Below are positions 1 to 12,469 of a stretch of DNA of 64,000 nucleotides, piece after piece (position 1 is the stretch's first letter; every line of letters begins with the position of its first letter). A program made the translations under genes and the position numbers. Below the pieces are notes generated by a model that saw only the letters and a program-made list of their open reading frames with translations, was not told the DNA's origin and did not search any database. The stretch covers positions 45,957,151 through 46,021,150 of the forward strand of contig LS997563.1 in assembly GCA_000469685.2 (NCBI GenBank), written 5' to 3'. This DNA comes from Haemonchus contortus. Taxonomy: Eukaryota > Nematoda > Chromadorea > Rhabditida > Trichostrongylidae.

Positions 1-3000
1 TCTTTTTTTCTGTTCACTCTGTGTTTATCTAGATAATGTAAAATTTTATGCTCATCGTTCTGGATTACATTATATGGCCAACACCAAAGGGTCCACCGAG
101 TGAGCAGGTCATAGGTATAACGAAGGAAAAACAAATTTACTGCCTCTGATCTATGAGATCGGTATCAGTCTGTAGTCAGGCCTTTACGATCAGAAACGAT
201 TGATGTTGACATTATCCTTGTTTTGCAAGGGCAGCAAGAGCAAATACTCCAAGCTACTAGGCTGATAATGTCTTTACATTTCAAGCCTTGCTTGGCCACC
301 ATGTCGCTGAGATGGTAGCCGGCTTTTGTAGGAAGTCGTCTTGAATAAATTTTCTCTGTTCTATCGTTCTGCCTCTTCATAGATAGATGCAATCAGTTGA
401 ATAAACACAAAACTACATCTAGCATTTTAATAGGTCTATGGATTCTATACTGATAACCCGAAGTCTGATTGATTGACCTTTTATGGTGACTTGATATGAG
501 TTTGGTATAGCGCACCTCTAGTTGCCCTACACTTTGTGGCCAATCATCAGGCAACCTCCCTCACTACAATCCATTCTTGTTTGATTCTGGCAATTTTCAA
601 TGTTCACGGCATATACCACTTCGTCCACTGCTCGTATTTTCTGAAAAGCTTATAGTATCCTTTAAAGAAAAATTCAAATGATGAGTTGTGTACTGTCAAG
701 AAGCCACTGATCAAACCGACGGTTATTTGCATCGCGATAAGGCAGTTTAAACTGATAAGAAGTCACTTTCAACGAAAAAAACCCTTGTGGTTGCCGGCTG
801 GTTACAGTACAACTCTTCTCTGCAAATGTTCAATGTTTTTTGGTTTGCAGACTGGCACAACAATGATTCCATCCAAGCATTTTGAAAGTTCTCTCCCTCC
901 TCCCGAGTTGACAGTTAGTGAGCTCATGAAGCCAGAGATGAACGTCGCTTCTTCTCAGGCTTCATGTCATTATTCGGAATCGAATGGTACTCTTCCAATC
1001 CCTCCAGTCTATACTTGATAATACAGTTCTCTGATAATTGAACTCTATTTGTTATTCGAGGTCAAACACCCTTGCTGTTTTCGAAGAAAATCACGTGCAT
1101 GTCGCATCCCAAATATGCTTGATCTTTTGATGTTCCAACGCTACCAAGTATCTTAGGAGGTTTTCGAGACACTAATAAACGAGTGGCCTTCTAGATAAGG
1201 TAGTTTGCGATCGGTGATCGTTTCTGTCTGGGAACAAAGATCGCCCGTCGTAGGCGTAACCGACCGACGGCTAGCTGGCCATCAATGTTCGTCCATTCAT
1301 TTTCTCGCTCATTCGTTTCTTCGTAGTGCTATCTTTTCGGATACGCGTTGCATTTTACACTGCCTTTGTTTTTAGATCAACCGCTTCTGGTAGTATGCTA
1401 GTTAAATAAATTCAATAATTCAATAAATAAATTACTCTTATTCATGTATACAAGCATAGAAAATAACAAAGCATTAATGACTTTCCACTAACTGTCGATA
1501 ACAACGAGTAATAATAACAGTCGGCTTCTACTCAGACCTTTTTTACATTTACAATTTTTCATCTCTGTCAAATAAAAAGCTAGACACTAATGTAAAGTTA
1601 GTCTCCAACCGAAATAGAGTTAAAGGTGCCCTTAGATAAATGCTGTAATAATAACTATAATTGGACGTAGTGTTTCTCTTTTTAGAAGCGATTTTACTCT
1701 TTGGCAATCTGGGAAAAGTGCCTCCCTACGTGTTTGCTCGTTGTTACACAGTCTATCGTTTATACGAAATGTTCTCTGCATTTTTTGTAATGTAGTCGAG
1801 CATGATACAATCTTGGCTTCCACTCGAACAGGTTTTTAAAACTTTTTTAGAAAAATAATTTTGGCATATTTCCAGTGATATGATGCTCGGTAATTAAACT
1901 TAATTTGTTATTAAGTATTGACATTTTTCTACCTAAATTTTGTTCAGTTGTAACGGCATCTAATCACATCAATCAGAAAGAACTTTATTCCATCTAAATC
2001 TTTTTTTCGCAGGAATTAACAATCGTTTTGTCACGCATTTATATTGCAGAGGTGGCGAAGATCATACTATTTATGCATAATAAAACTGCAAAAAAGTTGT
2101 ATTCTGAGAAATTAAACAAATGTGGGGCTGAAAAACAAACCAACTTTATGAAGAAAGACCGAATCCACCGACCTTAAAGTTCAGAAAAGCTATAAAAGCT
2201 AGAAAAGTATAAAAAGCTAAATCGATTTACGGAAGCCCAGAGAGACGTAAGAAATCACCAACATTGTACGGCCTCATCGCCATACCCTTCGCATCAATCA
2301 TGGCTTGACACCTCGAGCCAGACCGAGAGGTTGGTAACGGTTAACGCTGAGCGAGATTCTGAAGCCTGCCTAACTTGAAATCTTTCCTCGTCTCTCTCCT
2401 ACCAACCTGGTATTTTGTGAAGTTCCCGAACTCTCTCCATCAATTCGGCTTCGGGTCAGAAAATAAATCTATAAGGTTGGTCTACTTGAGAAAGCGATAC
2501 AGTTGTGATCAGCGATGAAACCTGCTTTCATAAGCAGGCGATGAGCCCAGCAGAGTCGTTCAGATGTGTAACCAGACTTCTATGAACATTTTTGAGACAT
2601 TTTGTTATGGAAAAGTTGAATTACCTACCTCCATACCAGGAATCATTCCAGTTCATGTTTCGTATGCGCTCGGAAGTTTTGAATTGTTTTTTGGAACTTT
2701 CACGATGATTCTGCCGATATTTCCCGCCGTTTCTCGCTGCATTCCTCTTGAATTTATGTTCATTGGCTTGGTAGTATTTCGGATCATGCCTTCACTAAAG
2801 CTGTTTATCGTTGCCAAGTCCTGTACTGCTATTTCAGCGCTTGAGTCTCTTAAGGACAGCTTCAAAACCGATTGCAGAGAGGTTTTGAGTCTCAGCTGAA
2901 CTTGCTTCCGACTGCAGAAAATTTCGACCGAAAAACGGAATGAAAATGTAAAAAGTTGAAAATCTAAAAATTCAGTGAAAATATAAATCCGTTTTGATCA

Positions 3001-3011
3001 ATCCTGTCTGA
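1..3011. other. Spacer upstream of branching-enzyme copy 1
   Basis: No gene recognised. Bases from about 470 onward are homologous to the spacer before copy 2, but the open frames here are not conserved between the two copies (frames break in one or the other), which argues against coding. AT-rich, with scattered short homopolymers. Confidence 0.6.
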
Positions 3012-3266
3012 GGATTGCGTCACTGCATTCGACTTTCATTCACAATCGTAGTGGCATTTTAGAAGCGTACGTGTCTGTGCAATGGCTTGCGGTGCCTAGC
3101 CAATGTACAAGTGAGTGCTCTTATGCTCCCAAACGAGTTTGCTGCCATTTAATCGACCTCGGAAGATGGAAAGGTTTGCCTGAATGGACGTCAATCCGGG
3201 ATTGGATCTCGGACCATGCATATGTAGTAGTGTTCCAGTTGCCGTTATGTCACCTCCGCCTCAACA
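3012..3266 (-). mobile_element. tRNA-derived SINE copy 1 (degenerate)
   Basis: Minus-strand copy of the window's SINE family. Read on plus it starts with the tail motif (GGATTGCG, CATTCGACTTTCATTC). It continues through the shared core (GCGGTGCCTAGCCAATGTAC, GTGAGTGCTCTTATGCTCCC) and ends at the degenerate B-box/A-box head (ATCCGGGATTGGATC, then CACCTCCGCC). An equivalent copy sits at the same place in unit 2, so it predates the duplication. Confidence 0.7.
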
Positions 3267-3698
3267 AACAATATGTAGAAAAAATAGCTTGAAAATCTGT
3301 GCGAAAAGTTTTGAGATGGAATATACGTCGATAGGCGCTCGAATTGCAATAGGGTTGGATCGCTTCCTTAACATTGCAGCTATCAGTCAGCCAATGTCCA
3401 TGACACCACTAGCACAGGTCAAGTCTCATCTTGAGAGCAGCGCGCGCCACGCAATTGCGTTCTTTCTGCCATCAATCTCACGATATAGAGAGGCTTCATT
3501 GATGAAAATACTATTCTCACAATTGGGGATGTTAACAACCTTCGTGTCTATACCTCTCTCATATGCTGTTTCTTTTCTCTTGCTTGGTCTCGGTCTGTTC
3601 CTTCCTGATGAATTGCCCTTCTTTCGAAGACTGCCCGGCCAGGTCGTGAAGTTATTTTTTTTTCTCTCTACTAATTGATTTACCGGAGCAATTCAGAA

Positions 3699-6600
3699 AT
3701 GGCTCGTCCTCCTCAACTTGATAATCTTCTCAACATGGACAGTTGGCTGTACGACTGTCAGCATGAAATTTGCCGCCGGTATGGGGTTTTCCTGGATTTC
3801 CAGAAGAGAATTGAGGAGGTCTGAACTAGACTATATATTCAAATTCTTCTGAGTACTGATTCACGATTCGAATGAACTTCCAATTGAGCGATTCAAGCCC
3901 ATCACGACTCTTATTGCATGGAAGCTCCCCCAAGTGAAGTCCTTGGGGAAAGGTTTTGATTCATTTAACACTTTTTTTTAGTGCGGAGGAATTGAGCGTT
4001 TCACCCAGGGCTACAAGGAGTTTGGTCTGCTGGTACAGCCGGACAATTCCGTTCTTTGCCACGAATGGGCACCTGGAGCCGATCAGCTGGCTCTGATCGG
4101 CGATTTCAGTGAGTTGGAAAAGTTGCTGTTTCTAGTTGCCGCTTTCATGAAATGCGATTTCAGCAGTCGATTTCTGACGATCGAGTATTAGCGAAAACTT
4201 CTTATTTTCACTTATTGTAAGTTAGGAGGATTTCGGAAACAAATTCACATCAGTCCAGATTTCTTTCAATCACCCCGGAAATTATCGTTGAAGTATTAAT
4301 TAGAGATTTAAGATAGCCATACAAACGCAGAACTGCTCAGAAGGGGCTTCAAATCCGAATCCTTGTCATATGTTTCAATAGTTTCAAGCAAAGGGCTAGC
4401 CGTATTCGAGCTAGTAAAGATGTAAGTATGGAACATAGGTAGACTTTTTGGTTATTATGGACTCAAACAAGCTAGGAAGAGAGTGGTGAATATGTAGTGC
4501 GCATACAAGTAGCATTGAAGGAAAAAAGTGGCAAGTGAATGAAAGTTAAAAACAAATTATTCCAGAAAATATTGACTGTTGCGACATTTTTAGCAGATCA
4601 ATTTCGAACGATATAATATCCTCTAAAAAGTTTTTGACGCTTAAGACGGATGGAATCGTGAAACGCATAAGTATAAACGTGAAGAGTACGGTAAATGGCG
4701 ACTCATCGTTCCTCCAAATCCTGATGGATCGTGTGCAATCCCCCATGGCTCGATCGTCAAAGTAGGTAGTTTTTCCGCTTCTTTCAAGTTTTCTTTTCAA
4801 ACGGTGTCCTTGACAGGGGTCAGCAGTCAGGGGGTACAACCAGATTCAGCTTGGTAGATCTCCTTTCGAGAGAATCACAAGATCCTTCATTCCCTTTTGC
4901 AACGGAAACGAATTTTCTATCTATGAGAATATGTATCTTTCACTTAGCCATTAACTCTGTCGTCGCTGCAGAAGGGATAGTAAGCACAGCAATAAAGAGC
5001 CGTACGGAAAAGAGATGGCAAAACCACTGATAGGGTGCGACACATTAACGGCGATCAGGGAGAGGATTTCTTAAGAAGGGTGGGGCACTGAAAAGGTATA
5101 TAGTGAATAAATTCGTCAAGGAGTCCTTTTTAGTGCAGGCTTTTGACTTCTTTTCCTAGCCTTAGCGATATTCGAATCACATATGTGATGACGGTTCCAA
5201 CAGTACTTGTGGTGGCAGTATCGAACTCTGATAATGAGAAAAACTGAATATCATTTAGAGCTAAGAAAAGTCTTCAGTGCGATTTTACCTTTGCCCAATA
5301 TTGAAACAAGTCAATTGCAGATTGCTGTCACAAAAAATGGCCATACGGTGGATAAACTCAGTCCGTGGGCGGCTTATGTCACCCGACCCAAGGAGACTAC
5401 AGTTTATCACCAGGTAAGATGCTTCAACTAGACTATTCACTTTTACATTGAGCAGTGAAATAACCCTGTAGACCTCTCTGAAATTCATTATGCTCTTGCT
5501 ATAGGCCTTTTTTGCTAGTTATTATTATACTTGTGCTTGGGTATGACTTCATGCCCATCTAGCGCGATCGCACGTCTAGAGAGAGAGACGAGCGTGTACC
5601 GCTTATGTCTCATCATGGATTTCTTCCTTTCAAGCATATCACACTCGACTCTCTTCATTTACAGCAGTTCTACAATCCTCCCAACAAGTACAAGTTCATA
5701 CATCCACGTCCAAAGCGGCCGGAATCGTTGCGCATCTATGAAGCCCATGTAGGTATCAGCAGCTGGGAGGGAAAAGTGAACACTTATCGAGCATTTGCCG
5801 ACGACGTCCTTCCACGAATCGTCAGGCAAGGTCAGAAGAACTACTTGCTAGCTTCATCTAGCCTTCAATCATGTTTCCACCAACAATTATAGTTTACAAA
5901 GTGGCGGTGGTGTCGCTAAATGTGGTCGCTGATGAAGTCTGAGTTCGATTTTATGCTTAGGTTACAACACCATTCAATTGATGGCTGTGATGGAGCACGT
6001 TTATTATGCATCTTTTGGTTATCAGGTCACCAGCTTCTTCGCCCCAGCCAGGTCAGTCTACTGAGGCACGAAATGCTAATAAATAAGTAAATAACATATT
6101 CACCATACTCAATGAATCTGTTGCAGCCGCTGTGGGCCGCCTGACGACGTCAAATACCTCGTTGATAAGGCACATTCAATGAATCTTACAATGCTTCTTG
6201 ATGTGGTGCGTTTTGATTAAAAAAGAAAAACGTTGGATTACACTCGAAACTTTCTACTGTCTCGGTTAGCTTAGAGCTGAGCTGGTTAGCTTAGAGTCGC
6301 TATATTTGCTCGAGACTCAGTCACTACTGATTTAAACGTTTTCGATATTGATCACTTCTTTCCTGAGACTCTGCAATGCGCCTATCATCCCATTCCAATT
6401 CGTATTCCTAAATCTGTATAAGAAGAAAAACCTTTTGAATCTCATAGTTTCCTCATGGTTACAGGCGAGCCAGCTCACAGACATAAGATCTCTTTTACTT
6501 CTCTCGCTACATGATGAACGAGATTTAAGTACGTGATAATACATCAGATGATTGGCCGCAAAATCTCTATCACTATCTACAGACCTTCTCATTCCTTTTC

Positions 6601-9600
6601 AGTCAGAGACAATGGTTTTATGCCTCTCAATATACCATCAATAAGTCGATTTTAGGTTCATTCTCACGCATCAAAGAACGTAGCTGATGGGCTCAATCAG
6701 TGGGATGGTACGGATAGCTGTTACTTCCACAGCGGTCCCCGAGGAACGCATACACTGTGGGACTCGCGATTGTTTGATTACACTCAGTACGTCATAGTTA
6801 ATTTTCCTCTTACCGAGTGAACTGACCCTCTTATTTCTGCTACCTGGTGGCCGTCAGGTCCTTATTAATTGTGCTTGTACATGTTCGTGTGGTTATATCT
6901 AATGGTAGGTGAGCCCATTTCTCACAGGAATGTCTTTTTCCCGTCAATTCTCTTTAATACGCTGCCAACCTCTCACGCTCATCTTCCTTTTCAGGATCGA
7001 AACCCTGCGTTTCCTGTTGTCCAATCTCCGTTGGTGGGTAGAAGAATACGGCTTCGATGGCTTCCGTTTCGACGGAGTCACCTCGATGATCTACCATTCC
7101 CATGGAATGTGTGAGTATATGGAAATCTCATTGCTCATTGAAGAATGTTAGTGGGCACAGGGGGGTTGGGGGTGGGGAGAAGCAGTGGGATGTAGAGATT
7201 GCAAATGAAAAGTTCGCCGACGTTCTAGGTTTATGGCACTAGTCCAAGCAGCATCAACATGTTGTTCATACAATTTGCAACCTTCTAAGTAATCATAGTT
7301 ATTAGCCTTTTGACCTTCAGAAAGGGACACACAAAATTATCAACCCTTCCCCCCCCCCCCTTGTTCGTCTCAAACTTGCTTCCAAAAGCGTTACCGAATT
7401 AATTCTTCGAAATTCATTCATGCTGGCTCTTGTGAAATGCGTTCATGTTGCCCCGTGCAGTAGTACGCCTCACTGCAGAGTTGCACCTCATTCGTTCTGT
7501 TGAATTTGAGGAATAGGATGTGGAGAACCATATTTTGTGTGATAGGTCTGCTTTGTAGGTGACGATTTTGCTGGTGGATACCCGATGTATTTCGGTTTGA
7601 ATGCAGATACAGAGTCTCTAGTTTATCTGATGCTTGCGAATGACTTCCTTCACAAGAAATATCCAGAAATAGTGACAGTCGCCGAGGTTTGGTACCGTAG
7701 AGCCGTTTTTTTTGTTTTATTGGTCTTCAGTGCCTCCTACGGTCATTATGGGTATCGCTGGTATTTCAGGAAGTCTCCGGAATGCCAGCCCTTTGCCGCC
7801 CCGTGGCTGAGGGTGGGCAAGGATTTGATTACCGGTTAGCGATGGCGCTGCCCGATATGTGGATCAAAATTCTGAAGCACATGAAGGACGAAGATTGGCG
7901 TGTTGGAGACATCTGCGCCACTCTTGAAAATAGACGGTACGTTATTTTCTCTCATCATCTTTTCTGACAGGTTGAGCTGAGCTGATGGTGAGAGGGATTC
8001 ACTGCGGGACCGAAGCGGTCCACATTCATGGATTTGTCGCCTTTTACCGACCACTTCCTATCACAAAGCTCTCCATATCGTGTTAAGTATTCAGATATGG
8101 TGAGAAGAACATCGCCTACGCCGAATCTCACGATCAGGCACTTGTGGGAGACAAGACGATCGCGTTTTGGCTTATGGACAAAGGTGGGAGAGCATTTTCT
8201 ACATCATAAAGAGTTATTTGCTCACGAAATTTGATGCTTTTTTGTACCGCCATCCTTTTCAAGAAATGTACGACTTCATGTCCGTCACAACACCTTTAAC
8301 TCCTATTATCGAACGTGGCATAGCATTGCATAAGATGATTCGTCTTGTGACAATGGGGCTTGGAGGAGAGGCTTGGCTGAACTTTATAGGTAAAGCATCT
8401 CAATATGTTTCACTTGCTTAGAATGGCACATGCCTTAGGGATTCCGATACCGGAAAAATTATGATTTTCAGGTAACGAGTTTGGCCATCCAGAATGGCTG
8501 GATTTCCCACGTTATGGTAACGGCGAGTCCTTCCATTACGCTAGGAGACAGTTCAATTTGGCAGATGATGACAATTTGAGGTCCGCTCCTCTTGACTTCT
8601 TTCTGCTGCTTTAACCTGATTTTTCATCATGGCGTTCAATATTTTCAATCTTTACAGATATAAGTGGTTGAATGAATGGGATCGAGAAATGAATGCACTT
8701 GAAGAGGCCACAGGCTTCCTTCATGCATGGCCAGTAAGTATTTGATTTCAACCATTCCTACATTTCTCTTTTTGAAGTATTATTCGCGAAAAATATTTAA
8801 TCAATGTCCAGGGATTCGTATCATGCAAACACGATGACGACAAAATGATCTGCTTCGAGCGGGCCAATGTGCTGTTCATTTTCAACTTCCATCCATTCAA
8901 AAGTTTTACTGATTACAAACTCGGCGTGGAAGTGCCTGGAATGTAAGTCCCACCTCTATGGCCTTCATACCGACATTATAGTCTAATCTTTGTTGAAAGG
9001 TAAGCAAAATTCTGAGGGAAAAGTGGTTGTAGGCATCCCAGCCTACCCCTGAAGAATGTTTATTTACCAGGACATCCCACGAAGCTCATCTTGTTCTTAT
9101 CTCTCATGTAGGCCGATTACCAAGTGATTTATCCAGGAGTAGTAAGGTTCAGTTAGTGGTTGCGAAGTTTCGAAGCCAAAAGGTTCTTCTACTGTTCGTG
9201 CTTGCTGGAGTGTGGCCCTGGTCGGTGTTACCATCTAAAACAGCGAAATCAACTAGTCGTCAAACCCTTTCGTAGAAATGAGAGAGAAGGTTCATCTCAG
9301 CGGGACTCAACTCTCGTAGTAGTTTACTACGCCCTTGGGCTTCTCTCGAATTCCGTATCAGATGGCTATGTGGATTATGCTATTGTAAAAGATAGATACT
9401 TGTTCTGTGGCTGTCTTATAGCTTTACATATTAATTTCACTTGTCCACGTCTACAACTTCTGATTGCCAATGATGAAAGAGTGTTGTTGTTGATTGTTCC
9501 AGTTACAAAATGGTCCTGAACAGTGACGAAGAGCGTTTCGGAGGTCATAATCGTCTACGCCTTGGTTGCGAACACCACACTTTCCCCGAAGGCTACCAAG

Positions 9601-9671
9601 GCCGCCGGAATCATCTATGTGTCTATGCACCTGCACGAACATGCATCGTGCTAAGGCTCCAAGCTTCTTGA
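3699..9671 (+). CDS. GBE1: 1,4-alpha-glucan (glycogen) branching enzyme, copy 1
   Basis: Forms alpha-1,6 branches in glycogen in the cytosol (GH13). Seventeen exons: 3699-3818, 3982-4108, 4646-4761, 5321-5413, 5665-5830, 5961-6051, 6127-6205, 6656-6786, 6995-7110, 7559-7686, 7770-7936, 8095-8183, 8264-8389, 8472-8580, 8658-8733, 8812-8942, 9503-9671. They total 2034 bases (677 residues), close to animal GBE1 of about 700, and every junction keeps frame. An N-terminal CBM48-like part ([16 protein letters not shown], then GWNRE) precedes the GH13 barrel. Visible barrel motifs are [17 protein letters not shown] (nucleophile Asp), TVAE (acid Glu) and AESHDQ (stabilising Asp), followed by [14 protein letters not shown]. 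The ATG lies two bases after an ATTCAG acceptor, suggesting trans-splicing. Compared with copy 2 I count about 45 substitutions (roughly 93% identity). They are densest in exons 1 and 16, and include a change in the conserved GNNES motif, which reads GNGES here. Probably functional. Confidence 0.95.
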
Positions 9672-9849
9672 TCTGTATTGTTGAGCTCTTTCTTCTATCC
9701 TCCTTCAATTGAATTTGTTTAATTTATTGCTGTTGTAGAGAGACCGTGTTGTTATTTGTCAGCATTCGTTCCCAATTCATATCGACATAAACCGCCATAG
9801 TTCTCGGGCCCATGACAGGTCTATTGTGCCTTTTTCCGATGATATTATT

Positions 9850-9855
9850 AATAAA
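9850..9855 (+). terminator. Polyadenylation signal AATAAA, branching-enzyme copy 1
   Basis: AATAAA about 180 bases after the stop codon of copy 1, in the position expected of a 3' processing signal. I saw no matching hexamer at the equivalent place after copy 2. Confidence 0.5.
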
Positions 9856-11944
9856 ATTATAATAGAGTGGATTTTCTGATAAATATTATCCAGACATGTT
9901 TCTGGTCTTTCGATCGTCGAGGACCGTCGCCTTGTTGATGCTGTCGTCCTACCTTATCCTGTGAAGTATATCCTGTAAAAACGTCATCAAATACTTCGTT
10001 GAACCTCTACCTCTGATTCTATGGTGACTGGATATTGAATTGGATATAGCGCTCCTCTCGGAACTCGGTCAGCTTTGCACTTTCTGGTCAAGTGTTTGTA
10101 GAGCTATTTCCTTCCCTCACTCCATTCCTGTTTGGTTCTGACAATTCTCCCCGTCCACTGCTCTTCTTTTCTAAGCCGCTTATTGTATCCTTTGTAGGAA
10201 AAACCAAGTGCTGAGTTTTGTACTGTCAAGAAGCCACTGATCAAGCCGGTGGTTAATTGCATCGCGATAAAGAAGTTTAAACTGATAAGAAGTGACGTTC
10301 AACGAAAAAACCCCCGTGGATGCCGGCTGGCCATCGTACAACTCTAATCTGGGATTGTTCAATGTCTGGGTTGCAGACTGGCACAACAATGGCTTCTTCC
10401 AGGCTATTATATTTGAAAGTACTCTCACTCTTCCCGAGCTAACAGCCAATGTGCTTATCGCTCACCCGGACAAATTCGTTTCTTCAAAGCATCGTGTCAT
10501 CGCTTGCAGATGCAGGGCGTGTTTCCGTTCGTGACTTTTAAAATGCTCTCTGATCTGAAACGATGCTGGGAAAACCTTGTATCCTGAGTTACTCCGTTCC
10601 AGTTAACTTCCTATCAAACATTGCAGAGCTTATTCATCCAGGTTGATTGGATGTTAATCGACTGACCCTGACCTTTGAGATTCTTTGAACCACTCAGGGT
10701 TCTATGCTGGGTTTGCTCTCCCAAGTAGGCGTATGTTAATAGTAGACACACGTGGTTCAATGGCCAAACTTTGAAGTTTGTATGCCACTCGCGTCGTTCG
10801 GTAATTCTACATTAATACACTTGTCTGATTATTCGAACTCTATTTGTTTGTGGAGGTCAAACACCCTTACTATTTCCAAAAGAAGTCAGGTGCATGGCGC
10901 ATCTCAAATGTGCTTTATCTGATGTTTCGACATTATCCAGTATTTTAATAGGGATTCGAGACGTCGTAAAACGGATGGCCCTTCAGATAAGGTAGCCTGT
11001 GATCGTTGATCGTTTCTGATATGGCCCAAAGATCGCCCGTCGTAGGCGTCACCGACCGCCGGCTAGCTTGCCATCGATTTTCGTCCATTCGTTTCCTCGC
11101 TCATTCACGGGATCGCTTCCTCATACTGCTCTTTTCGAATATGTGTTGCACTTTACATAGTAGTTATTTTTAACTTAACCACTTCTATTGATATATTTTA
11201 ATTTAATAAATTCAATAATTTGATAGATAAATAACCAATGATCATGTTTACCGGCATAGCAAATAACAGACCGTTGTTTACTTTTCACTAGTTGATGATA
11301 ACGTCGAGAAATAACTGACTTTCTACAACTCATAACCTGATTGTTCACTGCTCCTGCAGTATTCAGCTTTTATTTAATCCTTCTTCGTCTTCTTTATAAT
11401 TTTTCGTTCGTGTTTGTTCAACTGCAAAGCGAATTCGTGAGTTGAAGTTAATTACCGAAAGAACAGAAGTAGAGGTCCTTAGGAGAATACAGTAATGGTG
11501 AGAATGAAACGTATTTTCTTCTATTAGGTAGCGATTTTACTCATTGGCACTTCTGAAAATCAGGTGCTCACCTCCCTAGCGTATTTGCTCATTGTTACAC
11601 AGCTCAACATCTATATGAAAACGTTCTTTGTATCTTTCGTAAAGTAGTGTTTGCTAAAATTTCGCCTTCATAGATCTGCTTTTTGGTAGCATTTCTGGCA
11701 TATCTCCAGTGATATGATGCTTGGTAATTAGACCTAAGTCGAGCTTCTAGAATTTTTCTATCTGAACTTTTTTTCAGCTGTAACGCCATCTAATTAGACC
11801 AATCAGAAAAAGTTTAGCCCATCCGAATCATTTTTTGCAGGAAACAATGTTTCTCAGCCATGCATTTATGTTTTAGTCATTGCACTTATTTTTAATTTTC
11901 TTTTACTTTTTTGGAGAAAATGGATGACAAACTCATCATTTATA
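9856..11944. other. Spacer between the two branching-enzyme genes
   Basis: No gene recognised. From about 10020 it is homologous to 470-1900. An 80-codon open frame at 10292-10534 reads smoothly, but the matching stretch in unit 1 (about 780-1020) does not keep the frame, so I do not call it coding. Confidence 0.6.
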
Positions 11945-12469
11945 CAGTAGCGCTCAAAAGTCTTCGGTGAAATGCTTTGACGCTTTCTCGTTCATAACTT
12001 TTTTCTTAGTAGACCGAATGACACGAAATTTGGATATGTCTAACTAGAGCATATTTCACCCTACCCAACGCAATTTCACTGCAAAGCTGCAATATCCACA
12101 GGTAGAGCAAGGTGTTTGTTGCGGTAGCAGATTTTGCCAAAACTAAACTTGTTGACGTCTGCACTTATTCGCACCTTATTTGCGTTTTTCTCATCTATGG
12201 TGTTCGGCATTACCGCTCGTACACTTTGGACATGACAAAAAGGAAAGAGATTCTAGAAAGACCATCATCAGTATTTGCAGTCGATTTTATTTTCATGCCT
12301 TTTGGAATATCTGGAACATGATCAGATTGCAGGTTAATAGTGGTAAATATTCACACTACCCCAATGCTACACATATTGAAATTTCGCTTGATTAAATCAG
12401 TAGGAAAGAAGTTACGACTGAAAGGAACGGCTGAAGAACCATTTCACCGAAGACTTTTGAGCGCTACTG
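11945..12469. mobile_element. 525-bp TIR element (Tc1/mariner-type MITE)
   Basis: Perfect 30-bp terminal inverted repeats. The left end begins CAGTAGCGCTCAAAAGTCTT and the right end, read on the minus strand, begins the same way. TA dinucleotides flank both sides (11943-11944 and 12470-12471), the target duplication of Tc1/mariner elements. There is no transposase frame, so the element is non-autonomous. The same place in unit 1 (about 2070-2085, TTTATGCATAATA) is an empty site, so insertion followed the duplication. Confidence 0.85.

Larger units (their letters stand above)
440..10015 (+). repeat. Tandem duplication, unit 1
   Basis: First unit of a direct tandem duplication. Spacer at about 470-1900 resembles 10020-11800, spacer at 2100-3660 resembles 12540-14550, and the branching-enzyme gene inside matches that of unit 2 exon by exon. 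The sequence after the gene (about 9925-10010, around TGCTGTCGTCC) resembles 21640-21720, the sequence after unit 2. This places the junction near 10.01 kb. Boundaries are by eye and good to perhaps 50 bases. Exons are far better conserved than spacer, so the duplication is old enough for neutral sites to have drifted. Confidence 0.85.

Noticed and set aside
2564..2899. 111-codon frame resembling the frame at 13180-13566 in unit 2
   Set aside because: Similarity is explained by the duplication; the frames differ by shifts and stops and the codon pattern looks neutral.
10292..10534. 80-codon open frame upstream of branching-enzyme copy 2
   Set aside because: The homologous stretch in unit 1 does not keep the frame, so the frame is not under selection; no family motif.
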